Positions 16,464 to 24,038 of a stretch of DNA of 42,271 bases are shown piece after piece (the stretch's first letter is position 1; the number at the start of each line of letters is the position of its first letter). The translations under genes and the position numbers were made by a program. The DNA comes from Chloroflexota bacterium. GTDB lineage: Bacteria > Chloroflexota > Limnocylindria > Limnocylindrales > CSP1-4. The DNA lies in NCBI GenBank assembly GCA_003171255.1, contig PMYK01000029.1, forward strand, positions 80,054-122,324, in the 5' to 3' direction. The notes under the pieces are model-generated. The model did not search any database. It was not told where the DNA came from and saw only the letters and a program-made list of their open reading frames with translations.

Positions 16464-17258
16464 CTATCGCTTCGTCTGCAGGCGCCGCAGCAAGTCGTCG
16501 TGGATCAGGCCGTTCGTGGCCACGGCCGAGGGCCCGTCGATCGCCCGCTCCCCCGTCGCCGTGGTGAAGCGCCCGCCCGCCTCCTCGACGACGACCAGCG
16601 GTGCGGCCCAGTCCCAGGGGTGCGCGCCCGTCTCCACCATGGCCTCGGCCGCCCCTTCGGCCACGAGCATATAGCCCCAGAAATCCCCGAAGCCACGCGT
16701 TCGCCAGGCTGCGTCCATCGCCGCGTCGAAGCCCGGCATCAGGCCCGACCGCACGTCGGCGCGGCGGCTGCCGTAGAGGAGCTGCGACTCCCCGATCGTG
16801 GCCACTTTGCTGACCGAGATCCGCTCCGAGCCGCGCCACGCTCCCCCGCCCCGCCACGCAACCCAACGCTCGTGCAGGGCCGGCGCGCTGACGACCGCCA
16901 GCTGCATCTCACCGTCGAGCGCGACCGCGAGCAGAGTGGCGAATACAGGTATCCCGCGAATGAAGTTGGCCGTGGCGTCGATCGGATCGACGTACCAGAG
17001 CATCGACGCATCGGCCCCCTCGGTTCCCTCCTCCTCGCCGACGAACCCGCAGCCCGGGAAGGCGCGCCGAAGTCGAGCGCGGACCATGTGCTCGATCGAC
17101 CGGTCGACCTCGGTCACGAACGTTCGATCGGGCTTGGTGTCGATGACGATGTCCCGCCGGAATCCGGCCAGGGCCATCTTGTCGGCCTCATCGCAGATGG
17201 CGATGGCGGAGTCGCGCCAGCGCGCCAGCTCGGCCGGGGTCGCGGTGATTTCGCTCAT
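16464..17258 (-). CDS. hisN: Inositol monophosphatase family protein, probably histidinol-phosphatase (HisN type)
   Basis: A 264-residue magnesium-dependent phosphomonoesterase. Metal-site motifs are present: GEEEG (Glu75-77), DPIDATANF (Asp91, Asp94; the usual Gly is Ala95) and WDWAAPLVVVEEAGG near the C-terminus. The stretches RGIPVFATLLAVALDG, VVSAPALHERWVAWRGGGAW and RGFGDFWGYMLVAEGAAEAM match the HisN branch better than generic inositol monophosphatases. In that branch the enzyme makes histidinol for histidine synthesis. No other his genes are nearby, so the assignment rests on sequence flavour alone. The ATG at 17258 begins the conserved part; the longer upstream frame is shadow. Confidence 0.85.
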   Translation of the reverse strand: MSEITATPAELARWRDSAIAICDEADKMALAGFRRDIVIDTKPDRTFVTEVDRSIEHMVRARLRRAFPGCGFVGEEEGTEGADASMLWYVDPIDATANFIRGIPVFATLLAVALDGEMQLAVVSAPALHERWVAWRGGGAWRGSERISVSKVATIGESQLLYGSRRADVRSGLMPGFDAAMDAAWRTRGFGDFWGYMLVAEGAAEAMVETGAHPWDWAAPLVVVEEAGGRFTTATGERAIDGPSAVATNGLIHDDLLRRLQTKR

Positions 17259-17412
17259 CGTCGAATCGTAGCCGCCGGAAGACCCGTCCGCGGCGCGTCG
17301 ACGTTTGTGACACTCGGCGCTTCCGCGGGGGCCCCTTCGGGTTCGACACTGCGGGCACCGTAAGTGCGGAACCCGTCGCGCGACAGTCGGCTGAGCACGA
17401 GTGGAGGAAGCG

Positions 17413-17847
17413 GTGGCTGGAACCCCATACCTGAGGCCGGGCCAAATCATGAGGTCGCTCATCGGCCCGATCATGATCCGGACCGGGCGCGTGCCGGTCC
17501 TGACGGTCGAGGGCCGCGTCAGCGGCCAACCCCGCAGCGTGCCGATTGGGGCGCCTGTCGATGTTGACGGGCACAAATACCTGCTTTCGGCGCGCGGCAA
17601 GACGCACTGGATCCTGAACCTGCGAGCCGCCGGCTGCGGCAGACTGCGCACGCGTGGCGTGACGGAGTCATTCCGCGCGGTGGAGGTACTGGGCGACGAG
17701 CGCGATCGCGCGATCGCCACCTACCGCGCCACGTACGGTAAGCGCTTCGAGAAGGCCTTCGAGAAGCTGCCGAACGCCGCGGACCACCCGACTTTCAGGC
17801 TCGAGGAGATGGCCGTGGTCTCGGCTCCCAAAGAACTGGGTCGCTGA
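17413..17847 (+). CDS. Deazaflavin (F420)-dependent nitroreductase/quinone reductase family protein (Ddn-like)
   Basis: A 144-residue protein with a split-barrel flavin fold. VLTVEGRVSGQPRSVPIGAPV is the signature of the Ddn/DUF385 family, which binds F420H2 and reduces quinones or nitro compounds. It continues with YLLSARGKTHWILNLRAAG and ends with FEKLPNAADHPTFRLEEM. It is therefore likely a small F420-dependent or cofactor-binding oxidoreductase; whether this organism makes F420 cannot be seen here. The GTG at 17413 has GGAGG 5 bases upstream; an in-frame GTG at 17401 lies in that site. It is transcribed away from the hisN-like gene. Confidence 0.82.
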   Translation: MAGTPYLRPGQIMRSLIGPIMIRTGRVPVLTVEGRVSGQPRSVPIGAPVDVDGHKYLLSARGKTHWILNLRAAGCGRLRTRGVTESFRAVEVLGDERDRAIATYRATYGKRFEKAFEKLPNAADHPTFRLEEMAVVSAPKELGR

Positions 17848-17973
17848 GGCGGTCTACCCGGCGCCACCGGTGCCCGCGTCCGTCGCCTCACGATTGTCGG
17901 GGCGCCGGCCAAGACTCACCGCAGGCGAACTCGCCGAACATGTTTTCCGCGCCTGCAGCATCGGAGGATCACC

Positions 17974-18444
17974 GTGGATCTGCCGCCCCTCGAGGATCTC
18001 GAGGCGTTCATCGTCGCCTCGAAACGGCTGAGCTACGTTGGCGGCGGAGCCCCGCTGCTCTCATACCGCCAGGGATCACATGACCTGCAGCATGCCGACG
18101 GCGAATTCGTCTACCACGACTCCTACTTCGGCGGCCCCGATTTCGCCGGCGAGGAGGTCGTCTACTGGCGCGGCCGGCCGGTCTGGGCCGAGAACTACTT
18201 CGGCCACATCCTCGAGCCGGACCAGATCACGGGCGAACGAACCGGGCAGGTCATCAAGTCGAGCCTGACGAAGATGTACGCCGAAGGCCGGTTCCTGGGC
18301 GGCTTCGAGTCGACCGACGGCGATTGCGACTACCACGACACGAGCGTGGGCGACGCCACGTGGTTCCAGGGCCGCGAGTGGATCCACCGCGCCGGCCGCA
18401 CCGTCTACGAGCTCCACTACCACGGCGGATTGGTGAGCGATTGA
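17974..18444 (+). CDS. DUF5680 domain-containing protein
   Basis: A 156-residue protein matching the DUF5680 pattern: YVGGGAPLLSYRQGSHDLQH, YHDSYFGGPDFAGEEVVYW, PVWAENYFGHIL, VIKSSLTKMYAEGRFLGG, and a C-terminal ELHYHGG. The function of this domain is unknown. It is rich in aromatic and acidic residues and in some bacteria is joined to a helix-turn-helix, which is absent here. The GTG start at 17974 has GGAGG with 6 bases of spacing. It converges with the lipoprotein gene downstream; a small hairpin (GTCGC-TGA-GCGAC, 18464-18476) lies between them and may help end transcription. Confidence 0.85.
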   Translation: MDLPPLEDLEAFIVASKRLSYVGGGAPLLSYRQGSHDLQHADGEFVYHDSYFGGPDFAGEEVVYWRGRPVWAENYFGHILEPDQITGERTGQVIKSSLTKMYAEGRFLGGFESTDGDCDYHDTSVGDATWFQGREWIHRAGRTVYELHYHGGLVSD

Positions 18445-18531
18445 GAATCCATAGAGCCCGACAGTCGCTGAGCGACGGGCCGGGATTGGCCGCCGCTCAC
18501 CACGCAGGGCAAAGGCCGCCGGTCGACAGCT

Positions 18532-19833
18532 CTACGACGCCGCTCCCCAGGAGCCTCCGACCAGCATCCCCGTCGGGAAGACCACGGCGTTGTATGTATC
18601 GGCGGGCCAATCGGGTTCGCCGCGCTCGGCCAGCCGAACCCAATCCTGTCCGTTCCACGACGTCCAGGCGGCTCCGGTCAGGCTCGAGCCGTCGTGGCTG
18701 TAGGCCAATGCCACAAAGCGATCGCCATCCGCCCGCAGAAACCCGATCGCGCGCTCGCCCTGGTCCTGCCCCTGCAACACCTCGCCACCCAACGGTCCGT
18801 AACTCGAGTCCATCTGCCACCTGGCTCCGTCGGTGGAACGCCACCACTGCTCGTCGCCGCCGGCACCCGGGATCCAACCCGTAGCCATCAAGCCGTTGCG
18901 CCCCACCAGGAGCGTATCCATGCTGGCCGGTCGTCCGGGAGTGGAAGGCGCAGAACCCACGCTCCACTCGAGGCCGCTCGCAGACCACTCCGGCTGGGTC
19001 GGAGTGTCGCCCAGATCGGTCGGCGTCTGGGCCGGGCACAGCAGCAGGTAACGGCCGCGGCCGAAGGCCGCATCCGAACACCAGAACTGCGGCGAGACCG
19101 CCGGTACCGAGACACTCTGCCATGAGATCCCATCCGCAGAAAACTCCAAGGCGGACTGGCTTGCCACGGTGACTACGATTACTCCCGCGCTCGACCCCGC
19201 CACCGAGGCGATCTGGCTCCCGGTCAGCCCGAGAGCAGGCCCGCGGTCTGTCCACGTGAGCCCGTCGGGGCTGGTCCACGCTGTCAACGCAAGACCCTCT
19301 ACCGCCGGACTGCACACGGCCTCGGGGTACGAGCACGAGCCTGGATCGTAGGCTAGGGCCACCAGACCCGTAGTTGTTTCGGCCACGAGGGCGGAGACAA
19401 CAGGAAGAGCGGCATTCAGTGGGGTCCACGTTCGGCCGTCGTCTGATGTCCAGATGCCGGTCTCACCCGTGGCAACGTAGCCGCCGCGCCACTTGACCAC
19501 GGCTCGCACGCCGAGGAGCGGGCTGTCTTTGGGCAGGGCCGTCCAGGCAATCGAGGTCCAGGGCTGGCCGGGCTCGGCACCTGGCGTATCGAACGGCTGC
19601 TGTGCGGCGAAGGTTTCCACGGCCGCCGGACCCGTTGAAGTTCGCGGGCTCGGCGTCACGGGCGTGCTTGACGTCTGAGTCCCGACGGCACTCGACATCG
19701 AGACCGCGACCAGCGTCGGAGAGGACACGACGCCGCTCGAAGACGAGCAGGCGGCAAACGTCACGAGCAGAGCGGCAACAGCCCATGGCGCCCGTCCGGC
19801 GGACCGATCCGACCGAGATCCGGTTGTCCTCAC
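18532..19833 (-). CDS. BNR/Asp-box repeat lipoprotein (beta-propeller)
   Basis: A 433-residue predicted lipoprotein: short signal peptide with lipobox TFAAC (Cys29), Ser/Thr/Pro-rich linker to about residue 75, then repeated Asp-box motifs. Examples are WTSDDGRTWT, WTSPDGLTWTDRG, FSADGISWQSV, WSASGLEWS, RSTDGARWQM and WTSWNGQDWV. These mark the turns of a six-bladed propeller as in sialidases and sortilin-like proteins. No sialidase RIP/arginine triad is obvious, so I expect a binding or scaffold role outside the membrane rather than a named enzyme. The GTG start at 19833 has GGAGG 7 bases upstream. Confidence 0.8.
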   Translation of the reverse strand: MRTTGSRSDRSAGRAPWAVAALLVTFAACSSSSGVVSSPTLVAVSMSSAVGTQTSSTPVTPSPRTSTGPAAVETFAAQQPFDTPGAEPGQPWTSIAWTALPKDSPLLGVRAVVKWRGGYVATGETGIWTSDDGRTWTPLNAALPVVSALVAETTTGLVALAYDPGSCSYPEAVCSPAVEGLALTAWTSPDGLTWTDRGPALGLTGSQIASVAGSSAGVIVVTVASQSALEFSADGISWQSVSVPAVSPQFWCSDAAFGRGRYLLLCPAQTPTDLGDTPTQPEWSASGLEWSVGSAPSTPGRPASMDTLLVGRNGLMATGWIPGAGGDEQWWRSTDGARWQMDSSYGPLGGEVLQGQDQGERAIGFLRADGDRFVALAYSHDGSSLTGAAWTSWNGQDWVRLAERGEPDWPADTYNAVVFPTGMLVGGSWGAAS

Positions 19834-19910
19834 GACATGCCCTCCCTGCCAGTCTTTCGAGCAATTCGATCCGCAGACGCGTCGGCGGCCAGGTCTGGTA
19901 CGGCGCGAAT

Positions 19911-19942
19911 CAAGAAGGGCACCCCTGCGGGCGCCCTTCTTG
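19911..19942 (-). terminator. Intrinsic terminator-like hairpin after the aldolase gene
   Basis: A perfect 10-bp inverted repeat, CAAGAAGGGC and GCCCTTCTTG, around a 12-base loop. It sits 18 bases past the aldolase stop on the minus strand. The U-rich stretch is weak (the stem ends TTCTTG then ATT), so termination may be moderate. Confidence 0.65.
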
Positions 19943-19960
19943 GTAATCGCGAGGACGGAG

Positions 19961-21364
19961 CTACTTGGCCGCGACGCTCTTGAGGGCCTCGGGCATGGGC
20001 TTGTGGAACTCGACGGGCTTGACGTACTTCTCGACGAGGGCGCGGCTGCCGGGGGTGCCGAGCTGCTTGAAAAGGAAGTCGACCTTGGCGGCCTGGCTGG
20101 CCAGGATCGCGTCCTTCGTGGCCAGATCCCAGAGCTGGCGCTTGAACGGGCCGATCGCCTTCTTGCGGCCGGTGTAGACGAACTGGATGTCCGTCTGGCC
20201 TTCCTTGCGCTCGTCCTGGCAGTTGGCGAAGACCCACTCCTCGATCGCCTTGTGCATCTCGGCCGGGAAGGCCGGGTGCTCGAACAGGGCGTTCTGGAAG
20301 CCCGTGGCGAGATGGATCTCGGCGCAGCCGGTGGCCGGGAACTTGTGGAACATGTCGTCCGGCAGGGTGCTCGCACCGTGCTGGACGGCGCCCGACAGGC
20401 CGTACTCGCGTGCAACGGTCGACAGCTGGGTCAGGACGTTGAAGTCGAGTGCGACTGCCGCGACGCCGCCGCCGGCCAGCGGCGTGCCGCCGTGGCTGGT
20501 GCCGGTCTGGACGGAGACCTTCGAAAGGCCGATCGCGCCCTTCGCCCGACCGTCGAGTTCGCGGCGATAGCCGTCGAGATAAGCCTTCAGCTCGTCCGGG
20601 GTGGAGTTCTTCTTGCCGACTTCGCCGATCTCGCCGCCGACGCTGACGGTCGCACCGTCGACCTCGAGCGAGCGGATGAGGGCGGTCAGCTCGGCCGCGC
20701 GCATGTAGTTCTGGTGCTGCTGCGCGTCGAGCGTCTCGGGGCCGAGGTCGACGAGCGTCGAGCTGTCGATGTCGATGTTCCGGTAGCCGGCTGCGATGGC
20801 ATCGCGGCAGGCCTTGCGGATCTCCTCGGTCACCTTCTCGGCATCGGCCGCGTACTTCTTAGCGTTGAACTGATAGTGGTCGCCCTGGATGAAGACGGGG
20901 CCCTTCCAGCCGGCGGCGATTGCGCCCGCCAGGACGCTGGTCGCATATTCGAAGACACGCTGGAACGTGTAGGTCTGCTCGGACCGCGCCAGCTCGAAGA
21001 TAACGGCCGCGGAGTCGTTCTTCTTGGCTGTCTCGAGGATGACGCGAGCCATGTCGAACGTCTGGGCGCGAAGGTTGATGGCCGGAACGGTCATGCCTTC
21101 GTACTCGCCGCGGGAGCGGGCCTTGTACAGGTCCTGGATGCTGGCGGAGCGGGCGCCCACTGCCTGGCTGGCTTCCCAGACTATCCAGCGAGCGGCCTCG
21201 ACCGTGGCCTCGTCCTCACTGAACGTGGCGGTCCAGGCGAGATCGTAGATGCCGCGCGTCCGAAGGCCGTCTTCGTCGACCACGACGAGGCGGTCACCCT
21301 CGATCCGCGCGATGCCGTCGAGGGCGGCGAGGAGCTCCTTGATGGAGCCGGCAACCTGGGGCAT
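19961..21364 (-). CDS. Class II fructose-bisphosphate aldolase-like protein
   Basis: A 467-residue member of the zinc-dependent class II aldolases, which cleave fructose or tagatose bisphosphate in central sugar metabolism. The metal-site motif GDHYQFN is at 161-167, with later motifs GGEIGEVG, SVQTGTSHGG and GAVQHGASTL as in the family. It is about 100 residues longer than usual class II aldolases because of an N-terminal extension (LAALDGIARIEGDRLVVVDEDGL, then an alpha/beta stretch to about 90) and a long C-terminus. The substrate cannot be fixed from sequence. Two ATGs occur, at 21373 and 21364; AGGAG abuts the first and is 9 bases from the second, so I chose 21364. A terminator-like hairpin follows. 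Confidence 0.88.
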   Translation of the reverse strand: MPQVAGSIKELLAALDGIARIEGDRLVVVDEDGLRTRGIYDLAWTATFSEDEATVEAARWIVWEASQAVGARSASIQDLYKARSRGEYEGMTVPAINLRAQTFDMARVILETAKKNDSAAVIFELARSEQTYTFQRVFEYATSVLAGAIAAGWKGPVFIQGDHYQFNAKKYAADAEKVTEEIRKACRDAIAAGYRNIDIDSSTLVDLGPETLDAQQHQNYMRAAELTALIRSLEVDGATVSVGGEIGEVGKKNSTPDELKAYLDGYRRELDGRAKGAIGLSKVSVQTGTSHGGTPLAGGGVAAVALDFNVLTQLSTVAREYGLSGAVQHGASTLPDDMFHKFPATGCAEIHLATGFQNALFEHPAFPAEMHKAIEEWVFANCQDERKEGQTDIQFVYTGRKKAIGPFKRQLWDLATKDAILASQAAKVDFLFKQLGTPGSRALVEKYVKPVEFHKPMPEALKSVAAK

Positions 21365-21607
21365 GCGTTTCATCTCCTGAGGATGCCCGGCGTCGGCGCG
21401 CGACCTGGAGGTGCGCAGGACGGCCGGGGAGTGATCTGCGAATAGCCCGTGAATGGTACACGGACCGACCTGCCGCTCACCCTGCCGCTTGTACCTTCCC
21501 GCGCCGCCGAGCGGACGGGCGCGGTCGGGTCGGTCGGACCGCCGGACCCGGGTCAGGTCGAGCGCGGCTCTGTGCCATCGACCGCCTCGCGGACGCGCCG
21601 CAACAGC

Positions 21608-21778
21608 TCATCGGGCTCCGACCAAAACCGAAACGAGAATCAGCAGGGGCACCCAGAAGTAGGCGGCTGCCTCACTGGCGCTCTGGTAGGCGAGATCTTC
21701 CTCAAAATAGCCCCACAGGCCCGCCGCCAGACACGGTATCCCGAGGACGGCGACCACGATCCGACAGACGCGGACCAT
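21608..21778 (-). CDS. Small two-span membrane protein
   Basis: A 56-residue frame: MVRVCRIVVAVLGIPCLAAG makes the first hydrophobic segment, then a short polar loop (YFEEDLAYQSASEAAAY), then FWVPLLILVSVLVGAR as the second. The amino-acid pattern (two clean membrane segments with an acidic loop, and a TGA stop) is much more protein-like than the shadow frames around it. There is no strong Shine-Dalgarno. The family is not recognised. It sits alone between the aldolase gene and the leader RNA region. Confidence 0.5.
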   Translation of the reverse strand: MVRVCRIVVAVLGIPCLAAGLWGYFEEDLAYQSASEAAAYFWVPLLILVSVLVGAR

Positions 21779-22002
21779 TGAGACTTGTCAGCCGGACCCT
21801 GGGCGGCCGCACCACCCCGTCTACCTCGCCACGTACGCCCCCGGGGAAGGATCGACCATGATCATGATACAAACCCGGGTCCGAGACTCCATCCTCAATG
21901 TTGTGGAGGCCGCAACAGAAAGTTGGTTCGGCGCGTTGCGCCCTGTCAATCCTCCGACCGGCGTGCGCTCGGGTGGCTCCGGCGCTCCCACACGCTCAGG
22001 CG
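21779..22002. other. Intergenic stretch without a convincing gene
   Basis: Between the small membrane-protein gene and the promoter at 22003 I see no supported coding frame. It contains a short hairpin (GGCGC-GTT-GCGCC near 21938-21950) and a TGATCATGAT run. The plus-strand frame across it continues into the leader RNA and lacks protein character. Confidence 0.4.
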
Positions 22003-22031
22003 TTGACAGCTCCGCCGTCGATCCGTACCAT
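22003..22031 (+). promoter_or_regulatory. Sigma70-type promoter of the leader RNA
   Basis: A consensus -35 TTGACA (22003-22008), a 17-base spacer, and a -10 TACCAT (22026-22031). This is the best -35/-10 pair in the window. Transcription should begin near 22038 and read into the structured leader. Confidence 0.7.
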
Positions 22032-22037
22032 CCGCGA

Positions 22038-22229
22038 GTCTGCCAGACAGGCAGCCGTACACGAGGTGTCTTGTGCGCAGTCTCACTAAGGTCCCGGCAG
22101 GAACCGCCCGAGCGGGCGGCGGCCTCGCCGTGTCCAGGAGATCTGTGCCCACCGAGAGGTAGCACCAGGCGGTAGAGCCGCCAGGACGAACCTCTGAGCC
22201 GTGGGCCAGATTGGGCCCCCGGCTTTTTT
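22038..22229 (+). ncRNA. Structured leader RNA (candidate attenuator/riboswitch or small RNA) of unknown class
   Basis: About 190 bases from the predicted start to an intrinsic terminator. Hairpins seen directly: CTGCC/GGCAG (22040-22054), CACGAG/CTTGTG (22060-22075) and CCGCCC/GGGCGG (22104-22119). A longer arm pairs AGAGGT (22155-22160) with ACCTCT (22190-22195) around an inner GGCGG/CCGCC stem. A further pairing joins ATCTG (22141-22145) to CAGAT (22207-22211) and GCCCAC (22147-22152) to GTGGGC (22201-22206). That pairing uses the left arm of the terminator, so the two folds exclude each other, as in a transcription attenuator. It precedes a truncated ABC ATPase gene and rsgA. I could not match it to T-box, SRP, 6S, RNase P, glycine, TPP, SAM-I or guanidine consensus features. 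An 8-codon frame (GTG at 22066 to TAA at 22089) might be a leader peptide. Confidence 0.55.
22197..22229 (+). terminator. Intrinsic terminator of the leader RNA
   Basis: AGCCGTGGGCC pairs with GGCCCCCGGCT (one mismatch, 10 pairs) around a short loop, followed by six T residues. This is the strongest rho-independent terminator in the window. Confidence 0.85.
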
Positions 22230-22345
22230 CATGCCCTCTCGCAGGCGCCCGGCGCCGCCGAGGGCAGGCTGGCCGCGAGTCCTTCCTCTTCCCACCCGGC
22301 TCGCGGTTCTCGATGCCGCGAGCGCCACCCACGAGGGAGGTGTCA

Positions 22346-22810
22346 ATGAGCATCGCGGTTCTCGAACCAACTCAATCGCCGGCAGTGAGCCGGCCCACCA
22401 TCAGGACGCTACCCGCGGGACCGGCTGCGCTCCTCGTCGAACACGCCACCAAGCGGTTCAAAGTGGACCGCCGCAAGCCCCCGGTGCTTGCCGTGGACGA
22501 CGTCTCGATCCGACTGGAGCGAGGCGAGATCTACGGTCTTCTGGGCACCAACGGCAGCGGCAAGTCGACGTTCATTCGTCTCGTCAGCGGGCTGCTCACG
22601 CTGGACGAAGGCCGGGTCGAGGTCTTCGGTCACGACCTGGTCCGCGAGGAGATGGCGGTCAAGCGGCTGATCAACCGGGTCAGCGTCGACGCCGCCTTCT
22701 TCAAGAAGCTCTCGCCCGCCGAGAACCTTTCGTTCGCGGCCCGGCTCTACGGCTTGGACCCACGACAGGCTCGCCGGCAGGCGGCGCCGAGCAGCGGAGG
22801 CCGCAAATGA
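22346..22810 (+). pseudogene. ABC transporter ATP-binding subunit, truncated after its N-terminal half
   Basis: A 154-residue frame with a strong ribosome binding site (GGGAGG before ATG 22346) and a clear ABC ATPase start: LLVEHATKRFKVDRRKPPVLAVDDVSIRLERGEIYGLLGTNGSGKST (Walker A). It continues through SGLLTLDEGRVEVFGHDL to KKLSPAENLSFAARLYGLDP. It then ends within about 15 residues (ARRQAAPSSGGRK). The ABC signature (LSGG), Walker B and H-loop are missing from all frames downstream, so this is a deletion and not a frameshift. The stop TGA overlaps the ATG of rsgA (ATGA). It may now serve only to carry translation into rsgA; a functional half-protein is unlikely but cannot be excluded. Confidence 0.75.
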
Positions 22811-23895
22811 TCGTCACCAACGGATCTGTCGGGGCACTCCAAGCCTGGGGCTGGGACAGCGCCTGGGCGACCGCGCTTGCCGGCATTTCGGCTGAGGACC
22901 GGTTCGTGGCCCGGGTCATCGCCCAGCATCGCGGGTTGTGGCTCGTCGCCGCCGAGTCGGGCGAGACGTCCGCGACACTGACCGGGCGATTCCGACACGA
23001 GGCGCTCGACGGCGATCTCCCGGCCGTCGGCGACTGGGTGGCGTGCGTCAACTCGCCGCACGACGGCGCGGCGCGCATCGATGCCGTGCTGCCGCGGCGG
23101 TCCGTCTTCCGGCGGCGAGCGGCGGGACCACGGGTCGCGGCCCAGATCGTGGCCGCCAACGTGGACACGCTGTTCGTGGCCACGTCCCTCAACGGCGACC
23201 TCAACCCGCGCCGCCTCGAACGATACGTGGCCATGGGCCGCGAGTCGGGCGCGGAGCCGGTCGTCCTGCTGACAAAGGCGGACCTCGTCGATGACCCGGA
23301 CGCGCCGGTTGAGCGCCTGGAGTCGGAGCTTCGGGTTCCGGTCGTGGCTCTGAGCTCGCGTACCGGAGCCGGGGTCGAGGCCGTGGCCCGCTGGTTCGAG
23401 CCGGGACGGACGATCGCCCTGGTCGGCTCGTCCGGCGTCGGCAAGTCGACCCTGCTCAACCGCCTGGCAGGCGAGGAGCTGATGGTCACGCGCGAGATCC
23501 GCGAGGACGACGCGCGAGGCCGCCACACCACCACCCATCGCGAGCTGTTCAGGCTGGCGAGCGGCGCGCTCATGCTCGATACGCCGGGCATGCGCGAGTT
23601 CGGATTGTGGGACGCGAACGAGGGGGTGGACGAGACCTTCGCCGAAATCGTGGAGCTCGTTTCGCGCTGCAGGTTCGCCGACTGCTCGCACCGGCTCGAG
23701 CCGGGGTGCGCGGTGCAGGCCGCGGTCACGGCCGGCCGGCTCGACGCGGGAAGGGTCAAGAGTTATCGCCGCCTCGCCCACGAGCTTGCGGAGCAGCCGT
23801 CGCCGGCGGACCGGCGCGAAAAGGAGCGGCGGTTCCACAAGGCAGTGCGCAACGCCTCGGCCGACAGCATGGCCCGCAAGTCGTATCGTGGATGA
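22807..23895 (+). CDS. rsgA: Ribosome small subunit-dependent GTPase A
   Basis: RsgA (YjeQ/EngC) is a circularly permuted GTPase that checks late maturation of the 30S subunit. The 362-residue protein has an N-terminal OB fold, then the permuted G motifs in the order G4 TKAD (156-159), G1 GSSGVGKS (207-214) and G3 DTPGMRE (258-264). The C-terminal zinc site is Cys288, Cys293, His295 and Cys301 (CRFADCSHRLEPGC). All are intact. The C-terminal helix ends in basic residues (RREKERRFHKAV). The ATG overlaps the stop of the truncated ABC ATPase frame, and no separate ribosome binding site is obvious, so translation is probably coupled. The upstream leader RNA may therefore now control rsgA. Confidence 0.96.
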   Translation: MIVTNGSVGALQAWGWDSAWATALAGISAEDRFVARVIAQHRGLWLVAAESGETSATLTGRFRHEALDGDLPAVGDWVACVNSPHDGAARIDAVLPRRSVFRRRAAGPRVAAQIVAANVDTLFVATSLNGDLNPRRLERYVAMGRESGAEPVVLLTKADLVDDPDAPVERLESELRVPVVALSSRTGAGVEAVARWFEPGRTIALVGSSGVGKSTLLNRLAGEELMVTREIREDDARGRHTTTHRELFRLASGALMLDTPGMREFGLWDANEGVDETFAEIVELVSRCRFADCSHRLEPGCAVQAAVTAGRLDAGRVKSYRRLAHELAEQPSPADRREKERRFHKAVRNASADSMARKSYRG

Positions 23896-24038
23896 GCGCT
23901 TTGCGACGGCGCGGGGGGCCCGCCGAGAGAGGGCTTACCGGCGGGCGCGGGACCGCCTCACGTGCTCCCTCCCGCCAATCGGCAAATCGCCATCGGCGCT
24001 CCTTGACCCCATGACCACGCCACCGCATCCTGCGCTCA

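Noticed and set aside
19940-21445. A 501-residue plus-strand open frame opposite the aldolase gene
   Set aside because: Antisense to the aldolase, Leu/Asp/Val-rich mirror sequence, no motif and no ribosome binding site.
22081-22200. Leader RNA as a T-box, SRP RNA, 6S RNA, RNase P or a common riboswitch
   Set aside because: The T-box TGGNACCGCG, the SRP GGAAG-type loop, the RNase P GAGGAAAGTCC and known aptamer cores I could recall are absent; class left open.
22770-22810. Frameshift as the cause of the short ABC ATPase
   Set aside because: The missing LSGG, Walker B and H-loop regions are not present in any frame before or within rsgA, so sequence is deleted.
22201-23895. A 564-residue frame starting well before rsgA
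   Set aside because: The upstream part runs through the terminator and the ABC frame in a different phase; the rsgA start at 22807 matches the family N-terminus.
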